Source: an uncultured Eubacteriales bacterium
GTDB lineage: Bacteria; Bacillota_A; Clostridia; Christensenellales; Aristaeellaceae
Length of the DNA stretch: 11,223 nucleotides
Direction: 5' to 3'
Assembly (NCBI GenBank): GCA_902803675.1
Contig: CADCQZ010000207.1
Location: forward strand, 1-11,223
This document shows, piece by piece, positions 7,589 to 11,223 of this stretch (positions are counted from its first letter, which is position 1; each line of letters opens with the position of its first letter). The translations under genes were made by a program, and so were the position numbers. The notes under the pieces are model-generated. The model ran no database searches, was not told the origin of the DNA, and saw nothing but the letters and a program-made list of their open reading frames with translations.

Positions 7589-8068
7589 ATGGATCAGAAA
7601 AAGCTTTCGGCGTCTCTTAAGGCTATCATCATCGGGGTGGGAATATGCGGCCTGATCGTATACTTCGCCGTGCTGCCCATCGTGGGGCTCAATATCGCCG
7701 GGGCCTATCCCGATGCCGCCGGGGCCTTCTGGCCGTGGCTGATCTTCCTGTGGCTGACGGCCGTTCCCTGCTATGCCGTCTTGTTCATGGGCTGGAAGAT
7801 CGCGGCCAATATCGGCCTGGACCGGTCTTTCTGTACTCAAAACGCGCTGCTGCTCAAGCGGGTGGCTTATCTGGCCGCGTGGGATACCCTGTTCTTCTTC
7901 CTGGGGAATCTGACGCTGCTGCTTCTTGACATGAACCATCCGTCGGTGCTGCTATTGTCCCTGCTGGTATGCTTTGCCGGAGCGGCTGTGACGGTGGCCG
8001 CTGTGTGCCTGTCCCATCTGGTGCTGAAGGCAGCGGAACTGCAGGCTGAGAGCGACCTGACGGTGTGA
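7589..8068 (+). CDS. DUF2975 family four-helix membrane protein
   Basis: This 159-residue protein has four predicted transmembrane segments at about 10-34, 46-70, 86-113 and 118-148, with little soluble sequence between them. The loop NIGLDRSFCTQNALLLKRVA and the acidic tail ending ESDLTV are typical of DUF2975 proteins, which in Bacillota are commonly paired with a small YozG-type XRE regulator, as here. The molecular function of the family is not established; a role as membrane partner or sensor for the regulator is an inference. It is the first gene of the operon, separated from the XRE gene by 12 nt. Confidence 0.85.
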   Translation: MDQKKLSASLKAIIIGVGICGLIVYFAVLPIVGLNIAGAYPDAAGAFWPWLIFLWLTAVPCYAVLFMGWKIAANIGLDRSFCTQNALLLKRVAYLAAWDTLFFFLGNLTLLLLDMNHPSVLLLSLLVCFAGAAVTVAAVCLSHLVLKAAELQAESDLTV

Positions 8069-8073
8069 GGAGG
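8068..8073 (+). promoter_or_regulatory. Ribosome binding site of XRE gene
   Basis: AGGAGG begins on the last base of the preceding TGA stop and lies 7 nt before the ATG at 8081, a near-ideal site that supports tight coexpression. Confidence 0.8.
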
Positions 8074-8080
8074 CGGGGAC

Positions 8081-8302
8081 ATGGAAGGTGAGATCGTTTT
8101 CAACATCGACGTGATGCTGGCAAAACGCAAGATGAGCCTGACGGAGCTGGCCCAGCGGGTGGGCATCACCCCGGCCAATATGTCCATCTTAAAGACCGGA
8201 AAGGCCAGGGCCGTCCGCATCAGCACCCTGGCCGCCCTGTGCGAGGCGCTGGACTGCCAGCCGGGGGACCTGCTGGAATACCGCGGACCGGGGGATAAAT
8301 GA
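8081..8302 (+). CDS. Small XRE-family (YozG/Cro-CI type) transcriptional regulator
   Basis: This 73-residue protein is almost entirely a helix-turn-helix domain. MSLTELAQRVGIT and NMSILKTGKARAVRISTL form the DNA-binding helices, followed by the hallmark CEALDCQPGDLLEY near the C-terminus. These features match the YozG-type XRE group that accompanies DUF2975 proteins. It probably binds the TCGATAA/TTATCGA repeats upstream of its own operon, repressing or tuning it (inference). Its TGA stop overlaps the ATG of the radical SAM gene in the sequence ATGA, which suggests translational coupling. Confidence 0.92.
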   Translation: MEGEIVFNIDVMLAKRKMSLTELAQRVGITPANMSILKTGKARAVRISTLAALCEALDCQPGDLLEYRGPGDK

Positions 8303-9714
8303 TCGTCAAGCTGATCCAGCCCCGGATGATCAAACGGCCCATGGATACGGACCTGAAGCTGCACATGGCGCCGCCCCTGGGGCTGCTCACGGTGGCCGCG
8401 GTGCTTCTGCCCGCGCATGAGGTCACGGTGGAAAACGAGAATGTTTCCCCGGTGGACCTTACGGATACGCCGGACATCGTCGGCCTTTCCGTCACCGTGG
8501 ACGTGCTGCCGCGGGCGATGGAGATCGCGAAAAAGTACCATTCCCGGGGGATCCCCGTCGTGGCGGGGGGCATCCATGTGACCACCGCCGCGGACACGAT
8601 CCCCGGGGACGCCTTTGACGCCCTGTGCGTCGGCGCTGCCGAGGGCACCTGGCCCGATATCATGGAGGATCTCAAGCGCGGGACGCTCAAAAAGCTGTAC
8701 CGCTGCAAAGGCCCGCTGCGGGCGGAAGACATCGTTTCTCCGGCTTATGAGCTGATCGCGTCCTCGCCCTACCTGTACTGCAATGTGGTGCACACCAGCC
8801 GGGGCTGCCCTTTCCGGTGAGATTTCTGCTATAACTCCGGCCGGGAACACCGGTATGTCAACCGCCGCATCGAGGATGTGCTCGCGGATATCCGGGCGAC
8901 AGGGCAGCGGCACATCCTGTTCATCGATGACAATTTCACCGGTGACCGGGCCTGGACGATGACCTTTTTGAAGCGGATACAGCCCATGGGCCTTATATGG
9001 AACGCGGCTGTATCCATCGACGCGGCCTTTGATCCGGAACTGATGGACCTGATGCGGGACAGCGGCTGCCGCAGTCTCTTCATAGGTTTTGAGAGCATCA
9101 GTCCGGCGTCGATCGCCGGTGTGCATAAGAGGCAGAACCATATCGATGATTACGAGCAGGCGGTCCGTGAGATCCACGGCCGCGGGATCATGATCAACGC
9201 CAGTTTCGTTTTCGGGCTGGACGGGGATACGCCCGGGACCTTCAGGGCCACCCTGGACTGGATCGTGAGGAACAGGATCGAGACTGTGACGAGCCATATC
9301 CTGACGCCCTATCCCGGCACGGTCCTGTATGACCGGATGCGTTCGGAGGGCCGCATCCTGACGGATGACCTGTCGCAATACAATACGGCCCATGTGGTGT
9401 TCCGCCCGAAGGGCATGACGCCGGATGAGCTGTATGAGGGATATCTGTGGATGTACCGACAGGTCTACAGCCTGAAGAACATCCTCCGCCGCCGGCCCGA
9501 AGATCGCCGGCAAAGGATGAGCTACTGGCTGTTCAACCTTTTCTACCGGAAATACGGGCGTTTCACGGATCGGCTGTGCCGGTGCGTCACCTATGAACGT
9601 GTGGGCCGCGCCGCGAGGTACCTGTCCTATTATATGGACAGGAAACGTTTGCGCCGTTCCCCGGGGCGGGATTTGCCGCTGAAGACCGAAAATGAGCCGG
9701 CTGTACGTTGTTAA
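8299..9714 (+). CDS. B12-binding-domain radical SAM protein with in-frame TGA at codon 174
   Basis: Read through one TGA (8818-8820), this is a 471-codon gene. Residues 1-135 resemble a cobalamin-binding Rossmann domain (TPDIVGLS, VVAGGIH). Residues 160-365 form the radical SAM core, with HTSRGCPFR before the TGA and DFCYN after it, FIDDNF (208-213), FIGFES (261-266) and GLDGDTPGTF (306-315). The C-terminus (HVVFRPKGMTPDELYEGY) resembles the DUF4070-like tail of this group. The cluster motif should be CX3CX2C; here it is C170, TGA174, C177, so the TGA replaces the second cluster cysteine. The downstream 297 codons have no further stop or frameshift. Possible readings are a nonsense pseudogene, a base error (TGC or TGT to TGA), or selenocysteine. 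No good ribosome binding site precedes a restart such as the GTG at 8878. Family is firm; the substrate is unknown. The start overlaps the XRE stop. Confidence 0.82.
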
Positions 9715-9744
9715 AGGCTCGGAGGTGTTTTCTCCGGGCCTTTT
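9713..9744 (+). terminator. Intrinsic terminator after radical SAM gene
   Basis: AAAGGCTCGGAG (9713-9724) pairs with CTCCGGGCCTTT (9732-9743) with one G-U pair and a 7-nt loop, ending in TTTT. The stem begins within the TAA stop. It lies between converging genes and might work weakly in the other direction as well, though the minus-strand T tract is poor. Confidence 0.85.
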
Positions 9745-9763
9745 CCGTGGAGGGACGCGCCTG

Positions 9764-10648
9764 TCACAGTCTCCGGATCACGGACGGGTCCATCCTGTTC
9801 AGGTCCGCGCAGCCGGTGAAGGCCATGGCTTTTCTCAGCTCCGCTCCGGCACTCACAAGGTGATCCCTGACCCCCGCCGCGCCGTCCTTTTTGATCGCCG
9901 CCATCAGAGCCCTGCCGATGCATACGCCGGAAGCGCCCAGGGCCAGAGCTTTGTAGGCGTCCATGCCTGTCCGGATCTCGCAGTCCACGAAGAGAGGCAC
10001 CTCCCTGCCTGCCAGGGCAGCGATATCCGGCAGCAGAGCCATCGGAGGCACGGCGTACGCCAGGCGGTTGTTGTGGTGGGAGATCACCATGCCCCTGGCC
10101 CCGGCCGCAAGGCATTTTTCGGCGTCCCGCGTGCTCAGCACGCCCTTGACGATCACCGGCAGGGACGTGGAGGCGCAGATATCCCGGAGCTCCCCGGCGG
10201 TCAGGGGCGCCATTTCGATATCGTGCACGATGTCATGCGAACCGTCCGGGCCGAAGGCATGGTCGATGTCGATGCCCACCGCCAGAAGGCCCAGTCTTTC
10301 CGCGTGGGCGATCCTGCGAAAGATCGTATCCCGGTCTTTATAGGGCTTGATGATCTCGATCATGTGGGGACAGATATTGAAGAGGCGCTCGATCTCAAAG
10401 TCTTCCGCCATGCCGTACCACAATACCGTCCCGGCGTCCCGGGCACCCGCGGCCAGCGCGTCCGCCGCGCCCGGGAACATGAAGCTGTCCAGATGGGAGA
10501 GGGCTGCGGTCATGATCGGGAACGGGAATTCACGGCCGTAGAGCGAATAGGACGTATCGGGCACCACGGCGTCCAGGTAGCGGGTCTCCAGGCGCAGGGA
10601 ATCGATGTATTCTCTTGTGATCCGGTTGGAATCTCCGGTGTCTGGCAT
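9764..10648 (-). CDS. FMN-dependent alpha-hydroxy-acid dehydrogenase-like protein
   Basis: This 294-residue TIM-barrel flavoprotein is related to lactate/glycolate oxidases. PVIVKGVLSTRDAEKCLAAGA carries the flavin-contacting lysine K168. The canonical SNHGGRQLD active-site loop appears as SHHNNRL, keeping the catalytic-type H192 and R195 but replacing the two glycines with asparagines. DCEIRTGMDAYKALALGA followed by CIGRAL (about 222-247) is the phosphate-binding end typical of the family. A tyrosine at 103 (IIKPYKDRD) may match the substrate-site tyrosine. The protein is shorter than the usual 350-380 residues, mainly at the N-terminus. The start at 10648 is chosen because AAAGGAG (10656-10662) lies 7 nt away; the ATG at 10654 is too close to it. 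It follows the aldo/keto reductase in an apparent operon. It may oxidise a 2-hydroxy acid, but the altered loop makes the substrate uncertain. Confidence 0.82.
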   Translation of the reverse strand: MPDTGDSNRITREYIDSLRLETRYLDAVVPDTSYSLYGREFPFPIMTAALSHLDSFMFPGAADALAAGARDAGTVLWYGMAEDFEIERLFNICPHMIEIIKPYKDRDTIFRRIAHAERLGLLAVGIDIDHAFGPDGSHDIVHDIEMAPLTAGELRDICASTSLPVIVKGVLSTRDAEKCLAAGARGMVISHHNNRLAYAVPPMALLPDIAALAGREVPLFVDCEIRTGMDAYKALALGASGVCIGRALMAAIKKDGAAGVRDHLVSAGAELRKAMAFTGCADLNRMDPSVIRRL

Positions 10649-10655
10649 GGTCATT

Positions 10656-10662
10656 CTCCTTT
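10656..10662 (-). promoter_or_regulatory. Ribosome binding site of FMN enzyme gene
   Basis: AAAGGAG on the minus strand is 7 nt from the ATG at 10648 and only 1 nt from the ATG at 10654. It decides the start in favour of 10648. Confidence 0.7.
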
Positions 10663-10669
10663 CATGGGT

Positions 10670-11223
10670 CTAAGGTGTTTCAGGGACCGCGCTGCCGGTC
10701 TCAAGGTATCTCACTTCGCCGGGGAAAAGGGGCAGCCGGGCCGCCGCCGCGTTTTGCGCCATGCGCTTTTCGTTCAGGGAGCTCACCACCGCGAAAACGT
10801 TCATGGGGCCTGAAAAGATATACCTCAGGGCGATCTCCGCTACGGTGCAGCCGTGCTTTTCCGCCAGCTCCTCGCAGCGGGCCAGGCGCTCCATATTGAC
10901 AGGATAAAGGAAAGCTTTCCGGGCGGCGCTGTCCAGGACCTCTTTGGCTTTTTCATAGTCGCCGCTGCGGAAACGGCCGCTGAAAAAGCCCCTGCCCAGG
11001 GCGGAATAGGCCACGACCGGCATCCCCTGACCGGCGTACCAGTCGCGGGAGGAACGGTCCTCATCCCCGGAGACTGTCACGCATCTGCCGCCCCATGGGT
11101 CGGCTGTCTGGACCGCCAGGCCGTAATTGGGGCTCGAGACGGTGAAACCGTTGAGCCCGTGGGCCGCGGCGCAGGCGTTGGCTTCCGCGATGCGTTCCGC
11201 GGTCCAGTTGGACGCGCCGAAGA
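10670..11223 (-). CDS. Aldo/keto reductase (N-terminus outside window)
   Basis: The frame is open to the window edge; 183 C-terminal residues are present and end at TAG (10670-10672). Visible family features are FGASNWTAERI at the edge (the strand and helix after the barrel strand that carries the substrate-site residues), FTVSSPNYGLA, VVAYSALGRGFFSGRF (a cofactor-binding loop), and the C-terminal helix region CTVAEIALRYIFS with VVSSLNEKRMAQN. This is the second half of the NAD(P)H-dependent TIM barrel; the catalytic Asp, Tyr, Lys and His lie in the missing part and cannot be checked. A GTG at 11080 is internal. It is upstream of, and about 21 bp from, the FMN enzyme on the same strand, suggesting a linked redox step on a hydroxy or keto compound (inference). 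Confidence 0.88.
   Translation of the reverse strand, partial: FGASNWTAERIAEANACAAAHGLNGFTVSSPNYGLAVQTADPWGGRCVTVSGDEDRSSRDWYAGQGMPVVAYSALGRGFFSGRFRSGDYEKAKEVLDSAARKAFLYPVNMERLARCEELAEKHGCTVAEIALRYIFSGPMNVFAVVSSLNEKRMAQNAAAARLPLFPGEVRYLETGSAVPETP

Noticed and set aside
8818..8820. Reassignment of TGA to a sense codon across the genome
   Set aside because: The GH36, GH63-like, DUF2975, XRE and FMN-enzyme genes all end naturally at TGA, and tryptophan is written TGG throughout.
7867..9513. Minus-strand open frame of 548 codons across DUF2975, XRE and radical SAM genes
   Set aside because: It crosses three real plus-strand genes and shows no protein signature; its uninterrupted length reflects base composition.
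8878..9714. Downstream half of the radical SAM gene as an independent gene starting at GTG 8878
   Set aside because: No suitable ribosome binding site precedes it, and the residues encoded between the TGA and 8878 (including the third cluster cysteine) match the family, so it is the continuation of the same gene.
9692..10813. Plus-strand open frame of 373 codons opposite the FMN enzyme
   Set aside because: It starts inside the radical SAM gene, runs through a terminator, and lacks any motif; it is antisense to a supported flavoprotein.

Overview
The window looks like a piece of a GC-rich Bacillota genome, most likely a gut- or rumen-type member of the Clostridia. The signs are strong AGGAG-type ribosome binding sites, a membrane-anchored AraC regulator with a degenerate GGDEF-like domain, a DUF2975/YozG-type XRE pair, and cytosolic glycoside hydrolases without signal peptides. 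Exact taxonomy cannot be fixed from sequence reading alone. TGA is an ordinary stop here: five genes end with it.

Left part (1-7396): a carbohydrate-utilisation locus. A 5'-truncated transmembrane AraC-family regulator (1-1785, +) is followed after 11 bp by a GH127-type beta-L-arabinofuranosidase-like enzyme (1797-3638, +). A GH36 alpha-galactosidase (3574-5595, -) converges on it, and the two coding regions overlap tail to tail by 65 nt. A GH63/mannosylglycerate-hydrolase-like six-hairpin glycosidase (5726-7396, +) is transcribed divergently from the GH36 gene across a 130-bp control region and ends at a clear intrinsic terminator. The likely division of labour is removal of arabinofuranosyl, alpha-galactosyl and a third, unidentified sugar from imported plant glycans.

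Middle part (7397-9744): an AT-rich promoter/operator island carrying repeated TCGATAA/TTATCGA half-sites drives a DUF2975 membrane protein (7589-8068), a small XRE/YozG-type regulator (8081-8302) and, overlapping it by ATGA, a B12-binding-domain radical SAM protein (8299-9714). The radical SAM gene has an in-frame TGA exactly at the second cysteine of its CX3CX2C iron-sulfur motif. The 297 codons downstream stay open and family-like. It is either a nonsense allele (or sequence error) or a selenocysteine-containing cluster motif, and it is the most interesting observation in the window. A 12-bp stem terminator closes this unit.

Right part (9764-11223, - strand): an aldo/keto reductase (N-terminus beyond the window) followed after about 21 bp by a short FMN-dependent alpha-hydroxy-acid-dehydrogenase-like protein, apparently one operon.

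No tRNA, rRNA, CRISPR array, IS element or phage gene was seen.
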